DNA of 64,000 nucleotides from Mycobacterium alsense (GTDB lineage: Bacteria; Actinomycetota; Actinomycetes; Mycobacteriales; Mycobacteriaceae), in assembly GCF_002086635.1 (NCBI RefSeq), contig NZ_MVHD01000021.1:1-64000 (forward strand). The letters are read 5' to 3'. Shown piece by piece: positions 51,172 through 59,144 of this stretch. The notes beneath the pieces were generated by a model, which was not told where the DNA came from, searched no databases, and worked only from the letters and a program-made list of their open reading frames with translations. Position numbers and translations under genes: made by a program. Each line of letters starts with the position of its first letter. The stretch's first letter is position 1.

Positions 51172-52122
51172 CTAGAGGTTGAACAGCCGCTGCAGCTCGG
51201 TGAGCCACGGTACGACCAGGGCGACGGTGGGGACCACCAGAATGGCCGCCGCGGTCAGGTAGGCCGCCGCCGACAGCGTCGGGCTGTTGCCCCGCCCGGA
51301 CAGCCGGCGCACCCGCAACACCGTGCTGGTGCCGCCCACGGCCAGCGCTCCCGACGGCGCACGGCCGGACGCGCAGGCGACGAGCGCCCGGGCCAGCGGG
51401 GCGCGGCCGGCCGCGCGCACGGCCGCGTCGTCGGCGAGCAGCTCGACGAGCAGTTGCACCGAGCGCAGCGCGTTGGTGCTGCGGACCAGCCGGGGGAAGG
51501 CCGCGTGCACCGCGCTGAACGCCTCCAGCACCAGGTCGTGCCGGGCCCGCAGGTGCGCGCGCTCGTGGGTGAGGATGGCCGCGACCTCGTCGCCGGTGAG
51601 CGCGCTCAGCGTCCCCTCGCTGACCACCACCCGGCTGCGCACGCCGGGCAGGCAGTAGGCGAGCGGCTCGGCGACGCCGAGGACCCGGAGATCGCGGGTC
51701 CTCGCGCACGGCGCGTTGAGGGCGGCGTCGTGCCCCACGCCGACGAGGTCGACGACCATGCGGTGGTGGGCGCGGCGGCGGCGGTTGGCGATGGCCACCC
51801 GCATCACCGCGACCATCAACCGGGCGCCGACCAGCACGGTCAGCGCGAACACCGCGATGTAGGCCGCCCACAGCGGCCAGCCGAGCCGGCCCGCGGCGCC
51901 GATGACGCTGGCGGTGGGGCGCCCGTCCGGGCCGGGCATCAGGATGCGACTGGCGATGGCGATGCCGGCGCTGAAGGCCGAGAGGACCGCGGCCAGGGCG
52001 ACGGCCTGCCACAGGACCATCGCCGCGCGCGGGGCGCGCAGGGGCCACGTCGCTCGTGCCAGGAGGGCCGGCGCCGGGCCGACCAACAGCACCGCGAGGA
52101 GGGTGAAGGCCAGCGCGGACAC
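51172..52122 (-). CDS. M56-family membrane metallopeptidase (Rv1845c, BlaR1-like)
   Basis: 316 residues from ATG 52122. Several membrane helices (residues 1-20, 35-55, 80-105, about 275-300) and an HExxH zinc motif HERAH at 186-190. It resembles the protease half of BlaR1 without the penicillin-binding sensor domain. In M. tuberculosis the homologue cooperates with BlaI and is part of the response to beta-lactams and respiratory stress. It follows blaI by 14 bp in one operon. Confidence 0.9.
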   Translation of the reverse strand: MSALAFTLLAVLLVGPAPALLARATWPLRAPRAAMVLWQAVALAAVLSAFSAGIAIASRILMPGPDGRPTASVIGAAGRLGWPLWAAYIAVFALTVLVGARLMVAVMRVAIANRRRRAHHRMVVDLVGVGHDAALNAPCARTRDLRVLGVAEPLAYCLPGVRSRVVVSEGTLSALTGDEVAAILTHERAHLRARHDLVLEAFSAVHAAFPRLVRSTNALRSVQLLVELLADDAAVRAAGRAPLARALVACASGRAPSGALAVGGTSTVLRVRRLSGRGNSPTLSAAAYLTAAAILVVPTVALVVPWLTELQRLFNL

Positions 52123-52136
52123 GCTGCCAGTGTCCC

Positions 52137-52556
52137 TCAGTCCTCCGCCGGAGCGCCAGCAGGTGGCGGGTTATTGCGTTGACTGGCTTCCAATTCGGCC
52201 AGCGCGCGCCGCAACGCCTGCGCCTCGTCGGCCCCGACGCGTTCGACGAAGTGCACCAGGGCGGCCTCTCGGCTGCCCGAGTCTTCGGCCTGAGCCAGCG
52301 CGTCGACCATCAGTCCGGCGACGAGCTCGTCGCGCCCGTGCACGGGCGCGTACCGGTGGGCGCGGTCGTCGCGGATCTGGGAGACCAGGTTCTTCTTAGC
52401 CAACCGCTGCAGCACGGTCATGATCGTGGTGTAGGCGAGGTCGCGTCGCGCCGACAACGCCTCGTGGACTTGGCGAACGGTCTGGGGCTCCGGCGTGGAC
52501 CACAAATGGTCCATCACGGCGCGTTCCAGATCCCCCAACCGGGTCAGCTTGGCCAT
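52137..52556 (-). CDS. blaI: BlaI, penicillinase repressor-family regulator
   Basis: 139 residues from ATG 52556. Winged helix-turn-helix (LGDLERAVMDHLWSTPEPQT then RDLAYTTIMTVLQRLAKKNL) with a C-terminal dimerisation helix (VHFVERVGADEAQALRRALA). BlaI represses beta-lactamase and its own operon, and is released on beta-lactam exposure. In M. tuberculosis it also regulates ATP synthase genes. A dyad just upstream may be its autoregulatory operator. Confidence 0.94.
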   Translation of the reverse strand: MAKLTRLGDLERAVMDHLWSTPEPQTVRQVHEALSARRDLAYTTIMTVLQRLAKKNLVSQIRDDRAHRYAPVHGRDELVAGLMVDALAQAEDSGSREAALVHFVERVGADEAQALRRALAELEASQRNNPPPAGAPAED

Positions 52557-52581
52557 AGTTCGTTCATCTCCTGAGCGTCGA

Positions 52582-52603
52582 AGTAAGCGTACTCCCGTTT
52601 ACT
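52582..52603. promoter_or_regulatory. Dyad upstream of blaI, candidate BlaI operator
   Basis: AGTAAGCG (52582-52589), 6 bp, CGTTTACT (52596-52603): 8-bp arms with one mismatch, 26 bp upstream of the blaI start. A position and symmetry consistent with autorepression; the known operator sequence was not compared. Confidence 0.5.
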
Positions 52604-52648
52604 ACCGGCCGTCGTACCGAAAGCCTCGATCCACAGGCGACCTTACCC

Positions 52649-52678
52649 TTGCGAAATTAGGGCAGCCTTGCCTATGCT
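52649..52678 (+). promoter_or_regulatory. MrsI promoter with overlapping IdeR-like iron box
   Basis: -35 TTGCGA (52649-52654), 18-bp spacer, -10 TATGCT (52673-52678). The 19-bp TTAGGGCAGCCTTGCCTAT (52657-52675) matches the IdeR consensus TTAGGTTAGGCTAACCTAA at 13 positions, including both outer half-site cores. It covers the spacer and part of the -10, so iron-loaded IdeR would block transcription. Confidence 0.75.
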
Positions 52679-52684
52679 GATCTC

Positions 52685-52785
52685 GGTCGAGCGACAATGA
52701 CCGCGGCAGAGTCCTGAGGGCTGCAGTGACCCCCGGTCTACTCGATCGGCGAGCCCCGCGCCCAGCGCGGGGCTCGCCTGTTTTT
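52685..52785 (+). ncRNA. mrsI: MrsI, iron-responsive small RNA
   Basis: A transcript of about 100 nt is framed by the promoter ending at 52678 and a perfect terminator ending at 52785; no ORF of any length with an RBS lies within. In M. tuberculosis the iron-sparing RNA MrsI (ncRv11846) is at the same place next to blaI (Rv1846c), is about 100 nt long, and is repressed by IdeR. All these features are met here. It is expected to reduce synthesis of non-essential iron proteins when iron is scarce. The 5' end is approximate; identity rests on synteny and architecture. Confidence 0.85.
52748..52785 (+). terminator. Intrinsic terminator of MrsI
   Basis: Perfect 13-bp stem, GGCGAGCCCCGCG (52748-52760) with CGCGGGGCTCGCC (52766-52778), 5-nt loop, then TGTTTTT. 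It is the strongest classical terminator in the window, which is rare for mycobacteria. Confidence 0.95.
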
Positions 52786-52969
52786 CGGGGTGAGCGTTTC
52801 GGCGTCGACGCGCGCCGGGTCAGCGATCGAAAACACGCCGGCACCCTAAGCCACCTCACACCCAGCGCCCCGGCGGATTGAGCTCTCCGCAACATGCTGG
52901 TGACACCGACATCCCCCGCGTGATCCGCGCTTTTGCGGCGGTAACCACCGCGAATCGGACAGATCCGCT

Positions 52970-53009
52970 TCCTAGCAAGTTCCCAGCAGCTAACCAGTGT
53001 TAGCCCAGC
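52970..53009 (+). promoter_or_regulatory. Four-heptad PhoP-box-like array upstream of module 3
   Basis: TCCTAGC (52970), TCCCAGC (52981), AACCAGT (52992), GCCCAGC (53003): four 7-bp elements with 4-bp spacers, period 11. A -10-like TACGCT (53020-53025) follows 10 bp later, and the small ORF at 53055 lies downstream. The half-sites differ from the PhoP consensus TCACAGC mainly at the third base; the spacing is exact. Confidence 0.6.
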
Positions 53010-53054
53010 GATGGATGCGTACGCTGGGCGCGACAGGGGCTAGGAGGACGGTGC

Positions 53055-53168
53055 ATGACGACCGACTATCAATATGGCCGGCGCGGCACGCACAACGCGA
53101 ACCCGACCCCTGACCTTTTTCACACCGATCTTTTGGGAATGCACTGCCGGATCGCCTCGTACCCATGA
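53055..53168 (+). CDS. Possible 37-residue ORF in the module 3 leader
   Basis: ATG 53055 with a perfect AGGAGG (53042-53047) 7 bp upstream, and a predicted transcription start near 53032. It encodes MTTDYQYGRRGTHNANPTPD...HCRIASYP, 37 residues, stop 53166. No family recognised and no PE similarity. The promoter-RBS-ATG spacing is ideal, so translation is plausible; function unknown, possibly a leader peptide. Confidence 0.45.
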   Translation: MTTDYQYGRRGTHNANPTPDLFHTDLLGMHCRIASYP

Positions 53169-53718
53169 CGGTGTCGCATAACGAACTATTCGATCGCTTA
53201 AAGTGATGAAATAAAATCGCTCGGTCGGCCTAGCGGTAACGCAGTTTCTGCCGCCGCGCAGAACGGCGGGCAGCGCCATACGACTAATGAGCCTGCGCCT
53301 AACTATGCGCAATCCTAACGCACCATTCTGTCTGATTGCTGGACGCTCGCTACTAACTTGCTGAACAATGTGTTTAGCATGTCCATGCATTAGCCGGAGA
53401 CATAAAACCTCACAGCAACAAGTAGCGGTAAGACACTTCTTTTTTACTCCGTTATTACCTCGTGGAGACGCCGGTCGGGGAGCGTCGAATTACGATGATT
53501 CTTGGCTTGGGCAACGGCGCCTGAATAATGCGCAGGCCGCCACGTCTGACCACATTTGGGCAAAAGCATGGAGGACCTGCCGCAATTAAATACATGGGGT
53601 CACCGTATTAATTCAACGAGCGGCCCGACGTATTCCAGTAGAGCTGTGGCGCGGCGTTTGCACGTGCGGCCGGAAAGCGGTGCCCACCGTGGCGGCCACT
53701 CGGGACAAAGGGGAGTAG
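53169..53718 (+). other. Long AT-richer non-coding leader upstream of module 3
   Basis: About 550 bp without a convincing ORF and visibly richer in A/T than its surroundings (for example 53200-53230 and 53430-53460). It holds an imperfect hairpin (53248-53256 with 53264-53273) and a possible TCACAGC at 53410. It could be a long 5' UTR, a decayed PE or other gene, or sequence carried in with the module. No M-box elements are seen. Confidence 0.45.
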
Positions 53719-55029
53719 ATGTTCGATTTCGGGGCGCTACCGCCGGAGATCAATTCGGGTCGGATGTATGTCGGCGCGGGCTCCGGGCCGATGCTGGCGG
53801 CCGCCGCGGCCTGGGACGAATTGGCCACGGAGCTGCAGTCGGCGGCGGCCTCGTACGGCTCGACGGTGGAAAGCCTGGCCGCCGGGCCGTGGACGGGGCC
53901 GTCGTCGATCGCGATGGCGGCGGCGGCCGCGCCGTACGTGGGGTGGATGGCTGCGACCGGCGCTCAGGCCGAGCAAGCGGCCACCCAGGCCAAGGCCGCG
54001 GCGGGCGCGTATGAAACGGCGTTCGCGGCCACGGTCCCCCCGCCGGTGATCGCGGCGAATCGGGCCCTCCTCATGGCCTTGATCGCCACCAATTTCCTGG
54101 GTCAAAACACCCCGGCGATCGCGGCCACCGAGGCGCAGTACGCCGAGATGTGGGCCCAGGACGCCACCGCGATGTATGCCTATGCCGCATCGTCGGCGAC
54201 AGCCTCGCAGTTCACCCCGTTCACCGAACCGCCGCCGACTACCAATGCCGCCGCCGCGCCGGCGCAGGCGGCCGTGGTTTCCCAGGCCGGCGGCGCGGGC
54301 GGCCTGAACATCGGGGCGCAGCTGTCCCAGCTGGGCAGCTCGCTGCCGACGGCGCTGCAGAGCCTCGGCGGCGGCCTCCTGAGCTCGCCCACGACGGGTT
54401 CGACGAACCTGCTGTCCGGCCTCGGCCTGCCGCAACTGGCCTCGGCGACGTCACTGCCGCCCGGGCTGATGACCGACGTCGGCAACTGGAACACGATCTT
54501 CGGGGCACTCACCGGGCCGTATTCCATCCAGTCGTGGAGCACGATTCCCGGCGGCCCGTTCCTGTCGTTCGGTCAGGCGTACGCGTGGGGCCAGAACGGG
54601 CAGGGTGCGGCGGCGTATCTGGCCGGCCCGAAAGCGATCAGTGGGGCGTTGGCGCCACTGGCGCAGGGCAACGGCGGGGCGGCCGCGATGTTGAGCTCGG
54701 CTGTCGGCGCGCCGGCCTCGGGCTCGATGGGCAAGGCGGCACTCGTCGGCAGCATGTCGGTGCCCCAGGGCTGGACCGAGGCAGCGCCCGCGATCAGGAC
54801 GCTGGCCCAGGTGCTGCCGGCCAACGCCGCGGCCGCGCCGACCGCCTCGCTGGCCGGCGAAGGCGTCTTCGGCCAGATGGCCCTGTCGAGCCTGGCCGGA
54901 CGCGCGGTCGGTGCCGCCGCTTCGCAGTCCGCGGCCGGCACCGGCGCCGCGGCGCGATCACTGGGCGGTGTCGCCGAGGCCGACCCCGCCGCGGCCACCA
55001 TCATCGTCATCCCCGCACTGGAGGCATGA
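53719..55029 (+). CDS. PPE family protein, module 3 first gene
   Basis: 436 residues from ATG 53719 ([20 protein letters not shown]), RBS GGGGAG 6 bp upstream. PPE domain, then the same central segment as the protein at 9946 ([20 protein letters not shown]), SVP motif [16 protein letters not shown] and a [10 protein letters not shown] tail. It is a clear duplicate of 9946 with scattered substitutions. Predicted ESX-5 substrate without a PE gene nearby. The next PPE begins 56 bp downstream. Confidence 0.93.
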   Translation: MFDFGALPPEINSGRMYVGAGSGPMLAAAAAWDELATELQSAAASYGSTVESLAAGPWTGPSSIAMAAAAAPYVGWMAATGAQAEQAATQAKAAAGAYETAFAATVPPPVIAANRALLMALIATNFLGQNTPAIAATEAQYAEMWAQDATAMYAYAASSATASQFTPFTEPPPTTNAAAAPAQAAVVSQAGGAGGLNIGAQLSQLGSSLPTALQSLGGGLLSSPTTGSTNLLSGLGLPQLASATSLPPGLMTDVGNWNTIFGALTGPYSIQSWSTIPGGPFLSFGQAYAWGQNGQGAAAYLAGPKAISGALAPLAQGNGGAAAMLSSAVGAPASGSMGKAALVGSMSVPQGWTEAAPAIRTLAQVLPANAAAAPTASLAGEGVFGQMALSSLAGRAVGAAASQSAAGTGAAARSLGGVAEADPAAATIIVIPALEA

Positions 55030-55085
55030 CGGGGATGAAGGGCATCAAATCCACGCACGCAACAGCCAGTCGGAGGGTATAGCCG

Positions 55086-56489
55086 ATGTTCTACGCAGCG
55101 TTTCCGCCCGAGTTCAACTCGGGCAGGATCTACGCCGGGCCCGGATCCGGTTCACTGCGGTCGGCCGCCGCAGCCTGGCAGGGGCTGGCCACCGAATTGC
55201 AGTCGACGGTGTCGTCGTATTCCGCGGTGATCGACGCCCTGGCCGGCGGGCCGTGGGTGGGTCCGTCGTCGCTGTCCATGACGGCCGCGGTCACGCCGTA
55301 TCTGGCGTGGATGCAGGCCACCGCCGCCCAGGCCACCGAGGCCGCCGGCCAGGCCACAGCCGCGGCCACCGCATACGAGGCGGCCTTCGCCGCGCACGTG
55401 CCACCGACCGAGATCGCGGCCAACCGCAGCCGGCTCGCAATGTTGGTCGCCACCAACGTCTTCGGGCAAAACAGCCCCGCGATCGCGGCGACCGAGATCC
55501 AATACGCGGAAATGTGGGCCCAGGACGCCCAGGCGATGGACAGCTACGCCGGCGCGTCGGCGGCCGCTTCCGAGGTGACGCCGTTCACCGCCGCGCCGCA
55601 AATGACCAACGCCGGGGGGCTGGCCACCCAAGCTGCCGCGCTCACCCAAGCCGCCGCCACCCCGGCAGGCGGCGTGGGGTCGCTGGTATCGGCCGCGGCC
55701 GCCCCGCTGACCACCGCCAATCCGATGCTGACGTGGCTGGCAAACCTCAGCACGGATTACACCACCACCATCAACGGCTTGCTGAACAGCCTCTTTGGAT
55801 CAGCCGGGGCGACCACCTACCAGGCCCTCTACAACGCGGTGAAGGTTCCGGTCGGCTTGACCACCACCTTCAACGACATCGGGTTGCTGATCAACTTCCC
55901 GCTGTCGCAGTGGCTCAAGTTCGCCCCACCCGTGCCCTATGGCGCGCTGCCGAAGGACGCGTTGGGCGCCGGGCTGGGGGCGCTGGGCTTCGGCCGGGGC
56001 ACGCTGTACAACGCGGTATCGGCGGGCATGGGCAATGCGGGCACCCTGGTCGGAAAGTTGTCCGTTCCCCCCAGCTGGGCCACGGCCACCCCGGCCATCC
56101 GGACCGTCGCCGCGGCGTTGTCGGCCGCCGGTCCGGATGCCGTGCCGGCGGCCGCGCTCGGCCAGGGCGGCCTGCTCAGTTCGATGTCGGTGGCGGCGAT
56201 GCTCGGGAGCGCCCTGGGCGCCGGGGCTCCGGACGCGATGGGCCGCACCGGCGTTCGCGGTCGCGTCAAACCGATCAAGGACCTCAAAGACGCGCACTCA
56301 CCGGAAGCACTCCAGCGCGTGGTCGCACAGATATCGGAGAAGCCCGAAAGCGTGCAGCACCACAACGTCGACCAGGACGGTCTCGACGCGTTGCTCGAGC
56401 AGCTGGCGAAGCAGCCCGGCGTCCACGCGGTGCACCTGCGAAAGGGCGGCCAGCCTCAAGTCGTTCCGTCGGAGACGCGGTCGGGTTAG
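55086..56489 (+). CDS. PPE family protein with C-terminal PGVHAVH domain, module 3
   Basis: 467 residues from ATG 55086 ([20 protein letters not shown]), GGAGGG upstream. PPE domain, SVP motif LSVPPSWATATP, and the C-terminal unit IKDLKDAHSPEALQRVVAQI then LAKQPGVHAVHLRKGG. It is the closest relative of 11259 but ends earlier, before the tandem duplication seen there. DUF732 copy 3 follows after a 50-bp gap that contains three 10-bp repeats. Confidence 0.93.
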   Translation: MFYAAFPPEFNSGRIYAGPGSGSLRSAAAAWQGLATELQSTVSSYSAVIDALAGGPWVGPSSLSMTAAVTPYLAWMQATAAQATEAAGQATAAATAYEAAFAAHVPPTEIAANRSRLAMLVATNVFGQNSPAIAATEIQYAEMWAQDAQAMDSYAGASAAASEVTPFTAAPQMTNAGGLATQAAALTQAAATPAGGVGSLVSAAAAPLTTANPMLTWLANLSTDYTTTINGLLNSLFGSAGATTYQALYNAVKVPVGLTTTFNDIGLLINFPLSQWLKFAPPVPYGALPKDALGAGLGALGFGRGTLYNAVSAGMGNAGTLVGKLSVPPSWATATPAIRTVAAALSAAGPDAVPAAALGQGGLLSSMSVAAMLGSALGAGAPDAMGRTGVRGRVKPIKDLKDAHSPEALQRVVAQISEKPESVQHHNVDQDGLDALLEQLAKQPGVHAVHLRKGGQPQVVPSETRSG

Positions 56490-56500
56490 GGCCCAATTTG

Positions 56501-56530
56501 GTTGGGAGATGTTGGGAGATGTTGGGAGAT
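56501..56530 (+). repeat. Three 10-bp tandem repeats in the DUF732 leader
   Basis: GTTGGGAGAT three times in a row (56501, 56511, 56521), followed by GGAGAAAAC and the ATG at 56540. Each unit contains a purine-rich GGGAGAT that resembles an RBS plus the AT of a start. Copy-number change would move or duplicate ribosome-binding sequences. Confidence 0.85.
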
Positions 56531-56539
56531 GGAGAAAAC

Positions 56540-56863
56540 ATGCGATTGTTACTAGCGTTGTTCGGCGCCTGCGCCGCGATTGGCCTCGCCGCGCCGGCCT
56601 ATGGCGGCCCGCCCCCGGCGCCCGACGGGGACGACGCGGGCTTCCTGGCCGCTCTGAGCCAAGTCGGCATCCATTACCCCGACGCGGGCGCGGCCGTCAC
56701 ATCGGGCAAAGCGGTGTGCACCTGCCTGAACGGCGGTGAATCGGGCCTGGAGCTGGTCCACGACGTGAAAGCCCATAATCCCGGCTTCGACATGGAGAGC
56801 GCGTCGAACTTCGCGATGATCGCCGCGAAGTTCTATTGCCCCCAGCAGCTCTCCAAGTCGTAG
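56540..56863 (+). CDS. Secreted DUF732 protein (Rv1810-like), copy 3
   Basis: 107 residues from ATG 56540 with GGAG 6-9 bp upstream. Signal peptide MRLLLALFGACAAIGLAAPA, then the DUF732 domain (DDAGFLAALSQVGIHYPDAG, AVCTCLNGGESGLELVHDVK, KFYCPQQLSKS). Closest to copy 2 at 12704, in agreement with the relation between modules 2 and 3. It lacks the stop-start overlap seen in the other two modules. Function unknown. Confidence 0.92.
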   Translation: MRLLLALFGACAAIGLAAPAYGGPPPAPDGDDAGFLAALSQVGIHYPDAGAAVTSGKAVCTCLNGGESGLELVHDVKAHNPGFDMESASNFAMIAAKFYCPQQLSKS

Positions 56864-56933
56864 CGGCGCGCGCCCACGTTGGGCGTCGCCGATCTCGCCC
56901 TCGGTCGGGGCGCCGCGGTGGATGGTGTAGACA

Positions 56934-57353
56934 ATGAAGGTGCCGCCGCCCGACGCGATCCTGCCGCCCGACTTCACCGCGCCGTTCGACAGCGAGTTAG
57001 GCCTGCGGTTCACCGAACTCAGCCCCGACCGCGCCCGCGCCCAACTCGCGGTCACCCCCAAGCTGCTGCAGCCGATGGGCCTCGTGCACGGCGGGGTCTA
57101 CTGCTCGATGATCGAGAGCATGGCCAGCGTGGCCGCCTACACCTGGCTGAACACCAACGGCGACGGTGGCAACGTGGTGGGCGTCAACAACAATACGGAC
57201 TTTTTGCGCTCGATCAGCTCCGGGATGGTGTACGGCGCCGCCGAACCGATTCACCGCGGGCGGCGTCAGCAGCTGTGGCTGGTCAGCATCACCGACGACG
57301 CCGACCGGGTCGTGGCCCGGGGTCAGGTGCGCCTGCAGAACCTCGGGGCGTAG
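56934..57353 (+). CDS. Hotdog-fold thioesterase-like protein (Rv1847-like)
   Basis: 139 residues from ATG 56934. The PaaI/4-hydroxybenzoyl-CoA thioesterase type hotdog motif is GLVHGGVYCSMIESMASVAA, with an active-site acidic residue expected on that central helix (Glu in IESMAS). NTDFLRSISSGMVYGAAEPI follows, as in the family. It hydrolyses an acyl-CoA of unknown identity. In M. tuberculosis it is the gene just before the urease cluster and directly next to blaI; here module 3 separates it from blaI. Confidence 0.9.
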   Translation: MKVPPPDAILPPDFTAPFDSELGLRFTELSPDRARAQLAVTPKLLQPMGLVHGGVYCSMIESMASVAAYTWLNTNGDGGNVVGVNNNTDFLRSISSGMVYGAAEPIHRGRRQQLWLVSITDDADRVVARGQVRLQNLGA

Positions 57354-57720
57354 CTCGAGCAGCAACCACGCGCGCTCGCCGGAAAAGCGCGAGGCGAAAT
57401 TCCCAGCAAATTCCCAGCTGCCGGCCAGGACTGGCCGGATCACGAAATAACTTGGGGCAGAAGGTCTTTCGGGATGCACAGCGCGCGCCCCATCGCGTCA
57501 CGATCGACGCGGCGGGACACGGCCACCACCTACGTTGCGGTCGCGGAACGACCCGGTACCTTCTATACCGGCGCGCCGCAGTGGCCGCCCGGACGAGTTC
57601 GCCGTACCCGGAGAGCGACAAGACGGTGACCGCGGGATGCCTGGCGCGCCGAATCCTTTCGTTTGGTTCCGTCGTCGGGGCATCCTCCACCGTGAATTGG
57701 AACTCGACGAGAGGAAATCG
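57354..57720 (+). other. Intergenic region upstream of the ureohydrolase gene
   Basis: About 370 bp without a gene. It contains the heptad array at 57401-57429, a -10-like TAACTT at 57448, and a short hairpin (GGCCAGGACTGGCC, 57423-57436). No guanidine riboswitch core could be recognised. The RBS of the next gene (GAGAGGAAA) is at 57709-57717. Confidence 0.45.
57401..57429 (+). promoter_or_regulatory. PhoP-box-like heptad array upstream of the ureohydrolase
   Basis: TCCCAGC (57401), TCCCAGC (57412), GGCCAGG (57423), each 7 bp with 4-bp spacers. The first two are identical to the central elements of the arrays at 52981 and 59321. The -10 placement is less clear than at the other sites. Confidence 0.45.
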
Positions 57721-58884
57721 ATGATCAATCCGTTCGCCGGCCAAGCCGACATTCCCAACCGCGAAGGTGCGTGGGCCCAGCAGGCCGAAGCCGAGCTGTC
57801 CACGCGCCGCCACCGCGAAGAGATCGACCGGTGCATCAGCCACGGGCTGGAAGCCGCCCCCACGATCAACGACCGCACGCTGTCGACCTTCGCGCGCGGC
57901 GAGCTTCCGCACTTCGCCGGGGAGCGGGGCACGTTTCTGAAGTGCCCGTTCCTGGAAGACGTGCACGACGTGGGCGACGCCGAGGTGGCGGTCTTCGGCG
58001 CGCCGCTGGACGCGGGGACGACCTACCGGCCCGGCACCCGGTTCGGCCCGATGGGGATCCGCCGCTCGACCAACCTGTTCGGCACCTATTGCTACGAGCT
58101 CGGGGTCGACCTCCGGGAGCAGCTCAACATCGTCGACATCGGCGACGTGGTCACCATTCCCGCCAACATCGAGAAGTCGTTCGATCAGATCAGCACGGCC
58201 ATGTCGCACGTGGTCTCCCACGGCGTGTTCCCGGTGATCCTCGGCGGCGACCACTCGATCGGGTTCCCGACCGTGCGCGGCCTGGCCCCGCACATGGACG
58301 GCAACGTGGGCATCATCCACTTCGACCGCCACGTCGACACCCAGGAGAGCGATCTCGACGAGCGGATGCACACCACCCCGTGGTTCCACGCCACCAACAT
58401 CAAGAACGCGCCGGCGACCAACCTCGTGCAGATCGGCATCGGCGGCTGGCAGGCGCCGCGCGCGGGCGTCCAGGTCGGCCGCCAGCGCGGGAGCACCGTC
58501 ATCACCGTCGGCGACGTCGAGCGGGTCGGGATCGAGAAGGTCGCCGAGATCGCGCTCGAAACCGCGTGGAAGGACGCCAAGGCGGTCTACCTGTCGTTCG
58601 ACATCGACGTGATCGACGCGGGGTTCGTGCCCGGCACCGGCTGGCCCGAACCCGGCGGGCTCCTGCCGCGCGAAGCCCTCAACCTGATCCGGCTGATCTC
58701 CGAACCCGGGCTCAACGGCATCGAGGTGGTGGAGTGCTCCCCGCCCTACGACTGGGCCGAGCAGACCGCCCTGATGAGCAGCCGGGTGATCCTGGACAGC
58801 CTGGCCGTGATGGTGCGGGCCGGCAAGCTCGGCAAGAAACCGGCCGCCCTGAAGCGGCACGCGTGGGGGCCGTTCAACGACTAG
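57721..58884 (+). CDS. Ureohydrolase family enzyme, agmatinase or guanidinase type
   Basis: 387 residues from ATG 57721 (AGAGGAAA upstream). The arginase/agmatinase metal motifs are present: GGDHSIG, FDRHVDTQE (an Arg in the usual DAHxD slot) and SFDIDVIDAGFVPGTG. An N-terminal extension of about 60 residues precedes the core. Trp308 follows PGTG where agmatinases usually have Thr. These variations, and HTTPWFHATN, recall the nickel-dependent guanidine hydrolases; guanidinobutyrase or agmatinase are alternatives. It releases urea from a guanidino compound, and stands where M. tuberculosis has its urease genes. Confidence 0.85.
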   Translation: MINPFAGQADIPNREGAWAQQAEAELSTRRHREEIDRCISHGLEAAPTINDRTLSTFARGELPHFAGERGTFLKCPFLEDVHDVGDAEVAVFGAPLDAGTTYRPGTRFGPMGIRRSTNLFGTYCYELGVDLREQLNIVDIGDVVTIPANIEKSFDQISTAMSHVVSHGVFPVILGGDHSIGFPTVRGLAPHMDGNVGIIHFDRHVDTQESDLDERMHTTPWFHATNIKNAPATNLVQIGIGGWQAPRAGVQVGRQRGSTVITVGDVERVGIEKVAEIALETAWKDAKAVYLSFDIDVIDAGFVPGTGWPEPGGLLPREALNLIRLISEPGLNGIEVVECSPPYDWAEQTALMSSRVILDSLAVMVRAGKLGKKPAALKRHAWGPFND

Positions 58885-59144
58885 GTGCGTTATCCGGGTT
58901 CGACGGGCGCCGCCCGACTATCCGCCCCGATGGTCCGGCGGTTGCTCGGTCGATCAATGGCAAATCCGGCGCGGCGGTCCAATTTCGTCTCGACGGCGAC
59001 TTCGAAACGGGAGCGCGGTTCGCCGGGCGTGTACGGCGCGCGCGGGGATGGGCCGGGATGATCGGCTCCGCTGAGCGGTCGCCGCGAATGCCGGCCACCC
59101 GCGCTGCCGTTGTCGGCGTGCTCGCGTTCTGGCGTAACTAATTC

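Noticed and set aside
57354..57720. Guanidine riboswitch upstream of the ureohydrolase
   Set aside because: Looked for the conserved cores of the guanidine-I, -II and -III classes; only a short GGACGAG string at about 57593 was seen, without the paired elements. A covariance search would settle it.
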